A DNA stretch of 64,000 nt, from contig JAUKTV010000001.1 of assembly GCA_030549205.1 (NCBI GenBank), positions 3,844,001 through 3,908,000 of the forward strand. The letters run 5' to 3'. The notes under the pieces are model-generated. The model saw nothing but the letters and a program-made list of their open reading frames with translations. It ran no database searches and was not told the DNA's origin. Made by a program: the position numbers and the translations under genes. Below are positions 1 to 12,700 of this stretch, in pieces (positions within the stretch are counted from its first letter, which is position 1; the number at the start of each line of letters is the position of its first letter). The DNA is from Apiosordaria backusii. Its lineage: Eukaryota; Ascomycota; Sordariomycetes; Sordariales; Lasiosphaeriaceae.

Positions 1-809
1 GCTTGGCGGCATTTATTATTAAATTTTCTCTGTACACTATCTCTCTCCATGCTACCAGGTATCAAGCAACTCCCGTTCATCAATGCAACAGTAACGGTGA
101 TAGCTCGGGAGAAAGAGAAAAAACTAGCTCATACCTTCCCTGTAGTGAGCCAAAGACAGCAAAACCCTCCGATTATTATTGAGCGCAGCTGAGCGAAACG
201 GGATCACATCCCACTACCTACCTACCTTACCTTACATATCCGGAGACGGCACATTGGCCAAGACACACAGAGAACAAATGCCGAGAAAACGATTACCTAC
301 ATACTTCTCAAGACGTAGGACCTTCCAGTATCACATCCGCGGCAGCTTGTTTTCGTTGAATGTGCGTGCGTGCGTGCGCCTCGTTCCAGGATTGGATACC
401 AGGTAGGGAATAATTCGTGATCATCTGTTTCGCTGCTGGCGTATCAGTCTTGCCGTGAGACAGAAAGGCCGCGGGAAGAAAAGTACCGTTGTCGTTGTCA
501 TTTGATGTCGTCGTGGTTCGGTCGTTGAGAAAAATATGTCGTGGCAGTGCAGGTGCGGATTTGCCCTCCCGGATGCTGTGCTCTACCATGGGCGGTTGAA
601 TGACCTACTGGTGATAGGTTGTTCATTCCTGAAGTCAGTCACATGCTACATAATTTCCGCCGCTACGATTCCTCAGACAGTTGAGATCATGACCAAACCG
701 GAATCGGATCTGAAGGTACATGTCATTCGATGTTCACTTTCACTCTCTTGTATTCCTCTACAGGCAGGGTATCATCATTTACCTCTCCCATCCAATCCCA
801 CCTCCCGAT
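1..809. other. Intergenic, no gene recognised
   Basis: Only short overlapping open frames are present, with no recognisable domain and no convincing splice pattern. It lies beyond the 3' end of the Rsa4 gene, which reads leftward, so part of it should be that gene's 3' untranslated region. Confidence 0.5.
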
Positions 810-2718
810 CTAGTTCATCCACGTCCTCACGGCCTTGTCCTTCCCACCAGACGCCACCTTTGCTCCATCTCTCGGCGCCCAATCCACAGCATACACCTCA
901 TCTTCGTGGCCCGGCAGATCTTTAGCCAGCGCGCCCTTCAGCACGTTCCACACCTTCAACGTGCAATCTCTGCTTCCCGTGACAAGCAAGCGGCTGTCGG
1001 CTGACCAGGCGCATTGGAACACGGGTCCGACGTGGCCCCTCAGCGTGGTGAGGAACTTGCCATCCCTGGCGTTCCAGAGTTTCTGTGTTGTTTTCGTTAG
1101 CGCTTGAATCAAGGTCATCAGCGAGAGGTCAGGGGGGACGTACTGTGTGATTATCCCAACCGGCGCTAGCAATCATGGTGCCGTCTGGGGAGAAACTGCA
1201 CTGGTTGACCTTGTTCTGGTGACCCAGCAGTCTGGCCACTGGCTTGTTGCCGTTGTTGGTTGGGTCCCACAGGTACATTGTGAAATCGTCACCTAGGCGC
1301 ATCCATGTGTCAGCTCTTGAAGATCCGGTTTTGAGACTCAGACTGGGTGTCTACTCACTTGCTGAAACAAACCTCTCGGCGACTTTGCCGTTTATCCTGA
1401 CAGCCTTCTCGAATCTCTCCTTGGCTTTGGCTCTCTTGGCTTCTTCGGTCTCGGGGATCTCCTTGGTGTGATCCAAGTAGCCCGTTCTCAAGGCAAAGTC
1501 GCTCGATAGGGCAATGTAATTGATCCAGTGACCGTGGGCAGTGAAGCTCTGGACAAGGGTGCCCTTTACGCTGTCCCAAACACGGACTGTCCGGTCTTGA
1601 GAGCCGGTGTAAATCTAATGGGGTTAGTATGTTGGGCAATTTGCAGTATACCTGAACTTTTCCATACCTGGCCTGTCCCACCCCATCTCACACAGGTGAC
1701 TGAGCTCTTGTGACCGCTCAGCACATGCTCAACGCGACCGGTATTGACAACCCATATCCGGGCTGTGCCGTCTTTAGAACAAGAAACGAGCCTAGGTGTG
1801 CCGTCGCGCCACACTATGCGCGTTGTCAGTACAGAGCTGTTTGTATCAGAATTGTGAGAGAGCACTGACAGTGATATGGCTCCCAGGCCAACCCCAAGAC
1901 CCACTTGGCATGCCCCTTGAACTCGCTGATGGACTTTCCAGTCGTTGGGTCCCAGATCCGCACAGTCTTGTCCATAGAGCAGGTAGCAAGCTGTTGTCCA
2001 TCTGGCCTCCAATTTACACCCATAACCCACCCAGTATGTCCAGACAATGTCTTTTCCGGCGTACCAGTATCGACGTTCCAGATGCGGGCGGTGTTGTCAC
2101 CGCTACCAGTCGCGAGGCGGCTAGAGGTGGCGGGGGAGAATTGGCAGCAAAGAATGGGTTGACCGTGACCGGAGATCTTGTGGGCCATGCGAGAGACGGC
2201 TTGGACTTTGAAGACGGCCTGGGGCTCGGCGGAGAGGGTTATGGTAGTCCTTTATGGTGTGTTAGTTATGTCCGTATATCTAGAGTTTGGGCTCTGTCGT
2301 ACTCGAAGGGATTGTTCACGCCATGTTTCTTGAGGAGCCCAAGCAGATCAGTAGGATACTGATCTACAATGACATCTTTGCCGGGAATATGTATGCGAAA
2401 TCGGTAAGGAGTGAACTCTTCGCGATCCTATATAGGGGCTCAGTTGTCAGCGCACTCTACCCACAGAGACACAGGGCTATAGGGCGACCATACCCTCCCC
2501 ATCATCGTGTTTAACAGCGCAGACACATTCTTCTCCGAGGCATCGGCAAAGTTGATCTCAATCACATCGGCCATTTGGTTCCCATCGCCATCAATGAAAT
2601 TGGCCTTGAAGGACCCCAGATCCATCGCGAGGAGCGGGGTGACATCTTGCTGGACCGTGGTGCGCTCGATCTCTTCTCTCTTCTGCCTTTTGGAGGGAGG
2701 GGGGGCTACTGTCGCCAT
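810..2718 (-). CDS. RSA4: Ribosome assembly protein 4 (Notchless homologue), WD40 protein
   Basis: Seven exons are supported by splice sites and frame: 2494-2718, 2303-2427, 1870-2249, 1668-1813, 1359-1614, 1144-1292 and 810-1082. They total 1554 nt, or 517 aa, the usual family length. The start MATVAPPPSKRQKRE is typical of fungal orthologues; an in-frame ATG nine codons upstream (2745) is less likely. An N-terminal NLE domain (about residues 25-110) is followed by WD40 repeats with clear GH...W(D/N) spacing, for example SGHTGWVMGV, KTVRIWD and SGHKSSVTCV, ending in KAVRTWMN. In yeast this nucleolar factor sits on pre-60S particles and its NLE (MIDO) domain is pulled by the AAA ATPase Rea1/Mdn1, releasing assembly factors. 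The identity rests on NLE plus WD40 architecture and is firm; exact exon ends are hand-derived. Confidence 0.94.
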
Positions 2719-3188
2719 GGTTGAAGCTGGCGTATATGTTGTCACTGTATACCTAGTGGTGATAATTGCGGGCGCATTCCTGTCCAGCGCGCAACGGTCA
2801 GCGCACTCAGTGTGGGACAGATTCGATATTTTGGCGGTCAGAGATTGCAGAATCCAGACCCCACCTCTATAAGGTTGCGCCTAGTGGGGCTCTCCCGGAT
2901 GATCCCTGCTCACGTTGTGAAGCTCCAGCTTGAGCTCCAGCGCTTGCTCCAGCACCTTAAGAGCTCTCCACAGGCAGCTTGCTCTCGGTCAACTACAACT
3001 ACCTACAACTACAACTACACCCAATACAGTTCGTCACTTCCCTATAACTAGAAGAATGCAATGTTTTCGGTCATAACGCTATGCTAGTACAAAGGAAATT
3101 TATCATAAACCTAAGTCAAATCCGCCGCTCGCAAACGCCTAAATGAACCTGCTCTCGACATACCAATCGTGACAGACAAGATGCGCGA
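2719..3188. other. Intergenic: Rsa4 promoter side
   Basis: Upstream of Rsa4 and downstream of the next leftward gene. It contains a pyrimidine/CAA-rich tract around 2990-3050 built of ACTACAACT-like repeats. No gene is seen. Confidence 0.5.
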
Positions 3189-3904
3189 CTACCGATTTGA
3201 ACTCCTGCCGCGATAACTCCTCTTCTCATAGTAATAGTCGTCACTATCAGACTCGCTGCTATCATATCTCCTCCTCGATCGACCTCTAGACTCGTGCCGC
3301 GCCGATGAGCTACGGCTGACACGCGACTGCGCGTCCGACGACGAGGCACGACTGTACGTCGACTGCCGCTCCAATCGAACGAACTCGTCAGGGTGCGCGC
3401 CGACCCTGGCGCGCGGGTCCGCATAGTACTCTATATTTCCTCGACTCTGTCGATAGTCGACATAAGCCGGATGCTGGGGAGTAGGCGCAAATGTCACAGA
3501 CTGGCGACGTTTGCTCGTCTCGACCGACCGTGATCGACGGTTGCCCGTAATGGGCGCTCCGCTCTCGAGGATGCGGAGGTGCGCGCGGATGCGCCGAAGA
3601 CCTGCCACTTTGAATTTGTCAATACCATTGCTCTTAAATAACACATGAGATGAGAAAATAACCTACGATCCTTCTCGACCTTGGCCACGAGGAACTTCTC
3701 GTACCAGTGCTCATACTCGGGCGCCGTCATCAGCCCGTCATAGTACGCCTGGCGCAGCTTCCGAAAGACATAGGGCGCCTCATCATCAGCTTCATGCTGC
3801 TCCTTCTTTCTCTTGACCATGCGACGGAGCTCCCAGCTCGACTTGATCGACGTCACGATACTACCGCACGCGGCAACCGTTGCCAATACCACGGGAACGC
3901 CCAT
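3189..3904 (-). CDS. Hypothetical protein with N-terminal hydrophobic segment and Ser/Arg-rich tail
   Basis: Two exons (3667-3904 and 3189-3607) joined across a GTAGGT...AAG intron give 218 aa. The N-terminus MGVPVVLATVAACGS is hydrophobic and could be a signal anchor. It is followed by a charged helical stretch (residues about 25-75, rich in K/E/R, with EYEHWYEKFLVAKVEKD). The C-terminal half is low-complexity, rich in Ser, Arg and Tyr (SRSSSARHESRGRSRRR and DSDDYYYEKRSYRGR), and probably disordered. I do not recognise a named family. The layout is the kind seen in many conserved but uncharacterised ascomycete proteins. The intron restores one frame across both ends, which supports a real gene. 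Confidence 0.7.
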
Positions 3905-5339
3905 TGCGTTGGGAGATGATTAGGTGATGATGAGACCTCTCGGTTCCTCCGAAAGGGGATGCGTGAGAGGGAGGTTAGGGAGGAAGTTGAGGAATATCGA
4001 CTGCTGAGTCTGCCGACATGAACTGTTTGACGATGATGATGACAGAGGGAAAGAGTTTCGGTTTCTTGTGACCTGGGAGAGCTGATAGAAAAAGAGCGGA
4101 TGGATAGAGTGTGAGGGCGATTCCGGCGACCCGGACAAACATGTTGCGAATACTTGAGACGATTTTCCATGGTGTTTGACCCGGCCGGGTCTGTTGATCG
4201 CTCTTTTGTTTCGGGTGAGCTTCACAGACCCGGGTCCGGCCCCGTCCCGCCTACTCGGACCCGGCTTGGCATACTGCTCTCCCGAGCAATGGATCTTCCA
4301 CCTACCGGTCGTGGAAAAGAGGTTGGTCCCAAATTGAGTAGAGTAGGTCAGAGATCAACCAGATCTGCCCTTGGTTTCATTGCCGCTGTTGGTTCTGTGC
4401 TTCTAGAAGGGAGCACACAACGGGGACTGGTCTTTGGTAGGGTAGGACAGATTGAAGGCGCCAAGCGATCCAGCTGCTGGGACTCTTGAGGAATATCTCC
4501 CTTTCTGAATTTCAGCCAGCCTTTTGGGGGCTAAACCACTGTCGTTATCTGCTCACCTGCATATGTACACAGCAGTACACACTATCCTGCAACTGTCTGA
4601 CTCCGCTTCCATCACGACTTCCTACTCGCTCCATTCCCATTCGCGCCTCCCCATGACATGAAGCTGCTCTTCATCATCAGAGCCCAGTCCCAAGCAAGTT
4701 GGCGCTGACCAAAGACACCCGGTTTCGCCGGGGCTTGGACACCTTACATGTAAACCAGGCCTCAGTTCAGTTGGCCCATCCATCCTCCCCCACTGCCCAC
4801 CACTCCAATCAACCCCCCCCATTTTGGGGCCTGCGCCGCATTTCCTCCCGCAAAAACGGCAACATAAAAAGCACAAAACAGTGCCGCAAGGCAGCGTCAG
4901 CCTTGGGTGTTCCGCGCCCCTCTTCCAGTCCTTGGTTTCCGGTTTCGATTGAAACGGAGGATATAAATCCCAGGCCAGGCCCCTCGCGACTGCGACACTT
5001 TGTCTGGCCTGGTCTTGTGCTTGACGACCTTCTTTCCCGTTGTTGTCCTTCCATTTTCCTCTGCCTCGGGTTCAGAGGCCAGCAAGTTTGAAGCCTGCTA
5101 GCCTGCCAGCCTGCCCAGCCGTGTTGGACAGTCGTATTGATCCCACCTTCTTTCGACCACGGGCATTTGTGTTCCCTGTCAGCAACCCGGGGATCACTGA
5201 TCAGGGCGAGCCATTGAGGCTTATCTCCTCAATCAACAAGTTATCGCGACCCGCTGCGACGACCGCTGCCAAGAATTGAACGGTCTTGGAGTTGAAGGTT
5301 TACGGGCAATTGAGCGAAAGAATTTAGTGTCAATTGACA
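3905..5339. other. Intergenic between divergent genes
   Basis: A shared upstream region between the leftward hypothetical gene and the rightward CYSTM gene. The CYSTM-proximal part (about 4950-5330) has a TATA-like AGGATATAAATCC at about 4958 and a C/T-rich leader. Open frames here are short and lack protein-like composition. Confidence 0.5.
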
Positions 5340-5695
5340 ATGGGGGGGTATTACTACGAGACGGAGCCGCGGCCGCAATAGTACGTATTATCTGCCTCGT
5401 CTTCGGGCCTAATTTGGGGTGCTAATGCTTCCTACCTACTAGCACACGGCCGCCTCCTCGAGCATACTACCAGTCCACCACCCGAACAAGCAGAGCGCAG
5501 ATCATCGAAGTGGAAGGGCCACGACGCACACCGTCGCCGTCGCCGACGAGAGTCATTGTCGTCAAGGAGAAGAGAAGACGAAGAGAGCCAGAGTCTATTA
5601 GCTGCTGGGCGTGGTTCTGCGCCAGTTGCTGCTGCTGCTGGGTATGCTGTGATTGCTTGAACGAGACTTGCTGCCCGTATCGGGAGTATGATTGA
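5340..5695 (+). CDS. Small Cys-rich CYSTM-type protein
   Basis: Exon 1 (5340-5380, MGGYYYETEPRPQ) joins exon 2 (5443-5695) across a 62-nt GTACGT...TAG intron with a GCTAATG branch site, giving 97 aa. The middle is Pro/Ser/Arg-rich. The C-terminus carries a compact Cys/Trp/hydrophobic block (about residues 73-92) with the run SCCCCWVCCDC. This matches the cysteine-rich transmembrane module of eukaryotic CYSTM proteins, which insert in membranes and are linked to stress tolerance in plants and yeast. Exon 2 alone has no good start, so the short first exon is needed. The family assignment is inference from composition and position of the Cys block. Confidence 0.7.
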
Positions 5696-6047
5696 GACTT
5701 CAATTGTGAGGGAAAGGCCGGAAGACACGACGAGACGATGTGACGACTGATGATACCCGCGATGCAAAACAAAAAAGGCCCAATGATGGCTGAATGAAGA
5801 TAAAAAGAATGAGGATTCGATGCCTCTTTTCAGTTCCTGTTACATGCTAGACCGACTAGGAAACACACAAAGGAAAGAATACATGACCCCTAAACTCCGG
5901 ATGTTTAATGTCAACAAACGCCTTCAATGCAGATGCTCAACCCCTTAACCCCTTCCCGCACCGTCCCTGTCCCTATCACCACCGTTCCTGCTTGTCACCG
6001 TCCCTACTCCACACTGCCGTTCCTGCGACCCCTGACCTCTTACCCCC
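5696..6047. other. Convergent intergenic region
   Basis: It separates the 3' end of the rightward CYSTM gene from the 3' end of the leftward exchanger gene. It is C-rich near 5940-6050. No gene is seen. Confidence 0.5.
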
Positions 6048-8330
6048 TTAACCCTGAGTCCCATTGACAGGCCCCCCATTCAAAACCTCATCCAATCCAC
6101 CACCCAACAAGTTCGCAGCCGCAACATCAGGATAGAAAAACGCCGCCACCGCAATCATGACATACCCAGCGACCAGCAAAGCCCCCTCGAGATAATTGCT
6201 CCTACCATCCAACACCAAAAAACTAACAATGAACGCCGACACAACCACACACACCGTCTCAAACAGAGTAAAAAACAGACTCATCTCCTTGCCCATTGCC
6301 CACCCCAGTATCACCACCAACGGCGTCACAAACAATGCAATCTGAATTGACGACCCAACAGCGACGCCAATGGCGAGATCCATCTTGTTCTTGAGAGCGA
6401 CTGTCACGGCGGTGAGATGCTCAGCGGCGTTGCCTACTATGGGCAAGAGGATCAACCCGATGAAGGCCTCGGAGAGTCCAGGGTCGGAGGACAAGAGGGG
6501 GGTGATGGAGGAGATCATGAATTCTGCTTGGAGGGAGATGAGTGCTGTGGAGAGCACCAACAGGAGGATGGGAGGCCAGATGGGGGTTTTGGGACGGGTG
6601 GAGGGAGACTGGTCGTCGTCGGGGGAAGTAGGATTGCGTGACGCGGATGTGGAGGGTCTTGCGTCTAGGTTGTTGGTGGAAAAGCGGAAGTTGGGGTCTA
6701 AGATGGGAGAAGAGACTGGAGGGCCACGGTTCAAAGGGAGAGAGCGAGCGCGGCGAGGGAAGCTAGGTGGGAGAGTTGAAGGGTTGTTGAGGGTAAACCC
6801 TGATTGACGTGGTGTGAACAGCGGTAGTTGGCGAAAGGTGAGTGATAGAGGTCGTGGGGAGGCTGGTAGGGGCTGTGATTCGAGTGAGGGGCCTTCTTCA
6901 AAGGCTACTCGTCGGACTGGTGCCTGTGTCTGCTCGTCGGAGCCGGTGTCTCTTCTGGTATGGTACCATTTGCGATGATGCTTCAACTTCTTCGACTTCT
7001 TTTTCCTGTGCGAGTGGGTAGAGCTTCCTTGTCCGGACTCATTCCCGTCTGTCGAAGAGCTATTGATGGGGGTGATTGCCTCAGCATCAACGTCTTCCAG
7101 TGGGCCTGTAACGGGTAGAGGGGGTAGAACGGGCACTTTCGGGTCACTGCTGCCTGTTTCCTCTCGTCTTCCGGGCCTGCTTTCGCCGTCTTCCCGATTT
7201 TCGTCGCTCGAGGTATTGTGGCCACTGTCTGTCTCCGCGAGAGAGCTCGATGAGTGGAAGTAGTGTGCTGCTGGTCCTGGTCTGGTTTCCATCTCAATAA
7301 TGTGCTGTGGTGTCGACTCATACAAGTACGAGTGTGACTTCAGCTGGAATACCAGATAAAGCAGGTAAACAAGCAGCAATATCACCGAAGTACCCCTGCT
7401 GATCTGGAGGACCTTGTCGTCTGCAGTGAGGATCTTGCTGAAGGAGGCGTGAAAGACGGTCGGTATGAGCAGGCTCATCACACTCAAGGCCAAGAGCGAG
7501 GCACTAGTTTGCGTGACGGTCGAATTGTAGATTTGCTCCCGGAACCGTAGACCGCCGAGGAGGAAGCACATGCCGAGGATCAGGAGAACGTTAGCAAGTA
7601 TTGAGCCCACAAGCGACGCTTGGACGATCCGAATCTGGTTTTTGAACAGAGCGATTCTGTGTTCTTTGTTAGTCCACGGGACCAAGTGGCCGGGTACCGA
7701 AAGGGGCCGGGAGGAAGGGGGATACTGACATGAAAATGATCAACTCGACAGCATTGCCAAAGGTGACATTCATCAACGCCCCCACGGTATCACCCATGCG
7801 GCTGGCTACACACTCTGTCGCATGGCTGAGCAGACCGGCCAGTGGGATGATGGCAACGGCATTGACACCAAATACCACACCCGCGGGCAGGTGCGCAAAA
7901 CCTGTTGTTCAGTCAGAATCAGCGACTTGGAAGGAAAGGTCGGAGAGAACAATGACTTACGGACAGCAAACCCAACCGGAACAAAGACAAGCAGGACATT
8001 GACGATGCTCGAGAAAAGGATGGCTCTTGTCGTCAACGAGAATCTCACGAGCCAATTGTGTTTCTCCTCTGCTGGGCCATTTTGGGGTCCTTCTTCTGGC
8101 TGATCTCTTGGTTCAGTGGCACGGGGGGGCGAGGGTCCCCCGTCGAGGGAAGAGGGACCATGGGCCTTTGCCCGAGCCCAAGTGCGAATGCGATCTGGAA
8201 GAACTTTGTTAACGCTTCGATCATGTGAATGGACTTTTCGTTGAGCTCGTCAAATACATTGGACAGGAGAGGACCAGTGCTAGCAGCCGAAGATGCGTTG
8301 ACCATTCTGGTCGGAGGTACCAACAGCCAT
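6048..8330 (-). CDS. Vacuolar Ca2+/H+ exchanger (CAX family)
   Basis: Firm exons are 7961-8194, 7730-7901 and 6048-7656, joined by GTAAGT and GTCAGT introns. A 10-nt first exon at 8321-8330 (ATGGCTGTTG, then a GTACCT donor) fits the phase and would give 674 aa, but this start is tentative. The protein has two blocks of membrane helices, each with the CAX signature: FGNAVELIIF in the first half and VGNAAEHLTAV in the second. These Glu-bearing repeats form the cation site. Between them lies a cytosolic loop of roughly 230 residues, rich in Ser, Pro, His and Lys, longer than in yeast Vcx1 and probably a regulatory region. Expected role: loading the vacuole with Ca2+ (possibly Mn2+) using the proton gradient. 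Family identity is secure. Confidence 0.88.
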
Positions 8331-9787
8331 GACCCTTTATTTGTGTGAAGGGTGCGTAGAGAAGAACGGGTCTGGTATCGGGGTTCCCATGTGAATGGGA
8401 TCGAGCTGCTTCTTGCTGACCTCAAGGGTCACTGCATGGTGTTGGCGCCGACCTGAGGTCCCTCGACGGTCAATGGCTTGGTGAAAGTAGGTGGTGAGAG
8501 GGTGACTCGAAGGGAAGATACCCAGTATTTGAACAAAAGGGCAGAGGAACAAGGATAAAGATAGAAGGAAATGCCAAGGAGCAGATTGTCTTGGTACTTG
8601 CCAGACCAACCAGAAGACTCGGTCCTCATCTGCAGACAAGAAGGTCGAAGGTAAGGGCGCGAAGAAAGAAGCATAGGAATCTTGATTTCCAGAGAACTCG
8701 CGAGAAGAATTGCTAGAAAATGGAAGCCACTTACGCATCGGTAAGTCGGGGTTCCCGGCGACCGGTCACGGCCGAGCACGAGTAGCGCGAGGATAGGTAA
8801 GTAATGGGCCAGCCGAGCGACCGTTGGGGGAGAAGCGAGCGTAAAGGCAGCCTTTCTGGGGATCGAGTGGACGTTTCTTTTTCTTTTCCAGACGGATAGA
8901 ATCGTGACTGCTTCCAGAAGTGAGAGGGGAAAAAGAATGGCCCAGAACAGCAGGTTCCTGACTTGGGAAAAGGCACTAAAGCAAGAAAGTTTTCAGGTTC
9001 GTTTCCAGTCTGTGGGCAGGCAAGATACCTTAGATTAGGCCGTGCAGCTGCAGCCTAAGGTGCATCTGTCTGTGTCTGTGTGCAAGCACGATCAGATGGT
9101 TCACTGCTTTTTCCTCGGTCGACCCTGGGTGGACAATCGAGGATCGAAGGAGCTCAAGATACACAGGGAGGGAACCTTCTGTCAACGGTCACCTTAATGC
9201 AACCTTGGGCGTCATCGCACGGCGACCGTCATGCTGTGGTTTAAGAACATGACCGAAAACCGGATGCGATTCACAGGAGTTCCATGAATCCGAATCGAGA
9301 ATTCACATCATGATTGAACACTTGCTACAACTCTAAAATGTAATGCAACATCTGCTGGTTGTGATGCTGTCCCGAGGATTATGGTTTGTTTACTTTGCCA
9401 CCCTTTTCGGCCCGATACTACTACAAAAGCCAGTTAACTTCAGCCAAAGACCCCTGATCGACACGCTGCACAACACCGTGACGATGTGGGCTTGACAAGA
9501 GAAGTTGCGAGGTGGAGGTGTGGTGCCATCTTCCAAAGGAATCTATCGGGCACTGTTTCCGAAACAGTCAACAGGACGAAGGGTCTAGACGGCGACTCTG
9601 CTTGTCAAGTAACTCAGGGCAATATATTTATAAGAGCATGTGTCCTCGACTGTACCACCGCCAGACGCTATATGACACCCTTGACTTCCAGTAGACATCC
9701 ACATATGATCCAGTGGCCAAACATGTGAGCCGTTTCGGTCTAATATGTGAAGAAGTAACCTCCCTATCTCTCGACAGAAGGACAGTC
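8331..9787. other. Intergenic, upstream of the Ca2+/H+ exchanger
   Basis: No convincing coding region. Leftward open frames at 8429-8976 overlap one another and have no family likeness, so they are more likely long 5' leader or promoter. The stretch 9000-9780 is AT-richer and featureless. Confidence 0.45.
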
Positions 9788-12700
9788 TCAATCAGACACG
9801 TCAAATTCGTCAATGATGCTGACTGGCTTGATAAACGTGCCCAATGGCTCGTACTCAAGATGCTCAAACCCAAAGGCTTTGGGACCTCCCAGCTCTATCC
9901 CTCTCTTTGATCCAGTCCACTTGTCCGATGCCGCAAGGGCAATCACCATGACCAGCAGTCCATACCGGTACTCCGGCGTGCCAATAGCCTCTCCATTCTG
10001 TGCGTCAATCACACAAATCAGGTCCGGAACAATGGCCAGTACATCCTCTTGATTTTCCAGAGCGCCCTCCTCTTGTCCATCATGGATCTTGATAGCGGCA
10101 ATGTTTTCATTCTTGAAAGGAATCTTGATGCGGCCCCTGAATTGCTGCCCCTGTTCTTTCACCGGGCTAACACCATCCAGCTCAACCACATCAGTTCCCT
10201 CAATAATGCACTCTCCATAAACATGTCCCATTCTCAAGGTGCGTTGTACACCAACGATCTTGCCCTTGAAGAGAACTTTGCCGCTGGCAGAGCCCACACA
10301 CTCATCAATGATGCTCTCTGTGACACTCTCCATACGGTTCTCCTGCCTAGCTCTTGCTACGGCTCTTCCAATCCTCCACGCCTGGGAGATAGTGTTTTCC
10401 ACAACCCATCTCTTCATCTCAGCCCCAGTAACAGGGGGCTCGGCCGCCGCAACTTGAGAGCCCATCTGGCTGAGCGCAGCCCTCATAATCCTCTCCACTT
10501 GACGATCCGAAGATGCCTTCGGCATGACAACCACATTCCCGTTGCCGTCGGCAATGCAGATCGGTGACCAGATAGGCTGTCGTTCATTGAACACAACAGG
10601 TGTAGTTTGCCACTTGGTAGGATAGGCTCGTCCCATCCAGTCTCCGTCAACGCAAGGAAGGTCCATGTTGCTGCTCGCCCCTAGTGTCAGACCTTGAAGA
10701 CCATTGCCACCTCCTATTTCAAGAGCAATCATATGCGTAGCTTTGTTCTCGCAGATTTTGTACAGCTCGTTCTGCGCTTCCATCATCTCGTCTCCTTGAA
10801 GTTTTTCAATGCTGACAGTTGGACTTCCTGCTCCGCCCCCACAACCGACAGCCGCATCGTCTTCCACATCCGCCGGGTTGACGACACGGACTGTGGCCCC
10901 GGCTCGTAACAGCTGGCGAAGGTGAATCATGTGCGGATAAGGGGAGCCACCGCCGCCCGTGCCCAGAATGTAGCAACCGGCAGAGATCCAGGTAACGTCT
11001 GTCTCGTTGACGTACCAGACTCGGTTGCGGACATCGGGCTTGTAGGTCGAAATATCAACTTGATTCTCTTCCCTCCCCCCTTGTCTCGATGCTTTTCGCT
11101 GAAATGTTGCGTTCTCTCTCGTCTCGGGGGCATGATCGCGCCCCGTTTCTTGTTGCTCCCACGTAGTGGATGAATCTGCTGGTTCGGCAATAGGATCCGT
11201 CTGCGAGAAGTCGAAATCGCCGGCGGCTCGGACGACAAAGCGGGTCTTGTTCGCTACATACTAGATACACGATTAGCCTTTTTCATAGAAAGTTTGTATT
11301 CTAGGTAGAGACAAACTTACTTGTAGTGGTAGTTCCTCCACCTCTACTACCTTAACTGACTCGGCCGTTGCTCCAGCAGCGATTGTCTTGGCTTTTGCTT
11401 CTTCTGATACTTCTGCTAGTAGTTGCTGAGCTGTCTTGGTGTCGGTAGACCTGATGGTGTCCACAACGGCGCTGATGCGAGCAATGGCTGCGCCGATAGC
11501 GTTGGCAACTTGGGACCACTCGGGCTTGAGCACTTTGCTGGCACCTCGCAGCTGGTCAGGGGCAATGATGGCGCCGCCTCCGACGAGGACAACTGGGAGG
11601 TCTGCTGGGGAAGTCTTCATTGTGTCGATGATCTTTTCGAGCTTCTGCTTGACAAGGTTCTGGTAGTCTGTAGCTTCGTCACGTGTAAGTGCCCCTTTCA
11701 CCAAGTCAGGGGTTCCGATGCCAAGATCAGGGTTGGAAGCAACTGCACAGTCCGTCGTAGTCAAGGCATTTCCCCCGAATACCAGAGATTCGGTTGTTAG
11801 TCGGTAGCCGACGCTGTCTGGACCGATCGATAGCTTATCGCCTTTTCTAACAATCGAGCCGCCGCCGAGCCCGATGCTCTTGACGTCAGGGCAGGAGAAG
11901 TTCTGGTTGAGACAATAGTTAGTAATGTGGAGGTCCTAGAGAGAGATCTGAGACTTACCATCCTGACACCAGAAAAGTCACTATAGGCCGCCTGTTGTCT
12001 TGGGAAGCCGTTTGGCAACAGCAGTCCAACATCTGTGGTTGTCCCACCAATATCGACAACCATCATGGCTTCTCCCGGGTCATCGCAATTTATCTTGCCC
12101 TCTCCTTGGACAAGAAAGGCGGCTCCTCGCATACTGTTCGTCGGCCCACTGCTAAAAGTCCTGATAGGGAATCTAGAGGCCATCTCGCCGGACAGGACAG
12201 TTCCGTCGTTCTGGGTGATAAACACAGGACACTTGATCCCTAATTGTTTGACTGGGTTCTGGAATGACTTGATGGTTCTCCTTGCGAAGCTGAGAATAGA
12301 CGCGTTGAGCAGAGCGGCATTCTCTCTCTCCAGAAAGCCGAGGTTGGCAACCTCCTTCGAGCAAACAACATCGCAACCAGGGATTTCTCTCCGGATGATT
12401 TCGGCGGCCCTCTCCTCCTGTCTTTCCACAGTGTCAATGGGACTGAAAATGCCGTTGACGACAACCCTGGTGATTCCTCTTTTCCTAATCTCTTGACACT
12501 GTGTCTTGATCTCCTCCTCGTTGATATCACTAATCAGTTCTCCGTCCACTTCGAGCCCCCCTTTGACCAGAGCATAGTAACCCAGAACGATTTCTCTCAG
12601 ATCAGCCGGCCAGTCCACACAGGGCGGGGCGTGTTTGGAAAAAGGGCCAGAGAGTCGTATCACAGCCACCTTGCCGAGCCGGGATTCGTCCCGCTCGACG

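Noticed and set aside
308..589. 93-aa leftward frame at the window start
   Set aside because: No domain, no splice support, and simple TCGTTGTC-type repeats in the DNA.
8429..8976. Overlapping leftward frames upstream of the Ca2+/H+ exchanger
   Set aside because: They overlap in different frames and none carries exchanger or other family sequence. Probably 5' leader.
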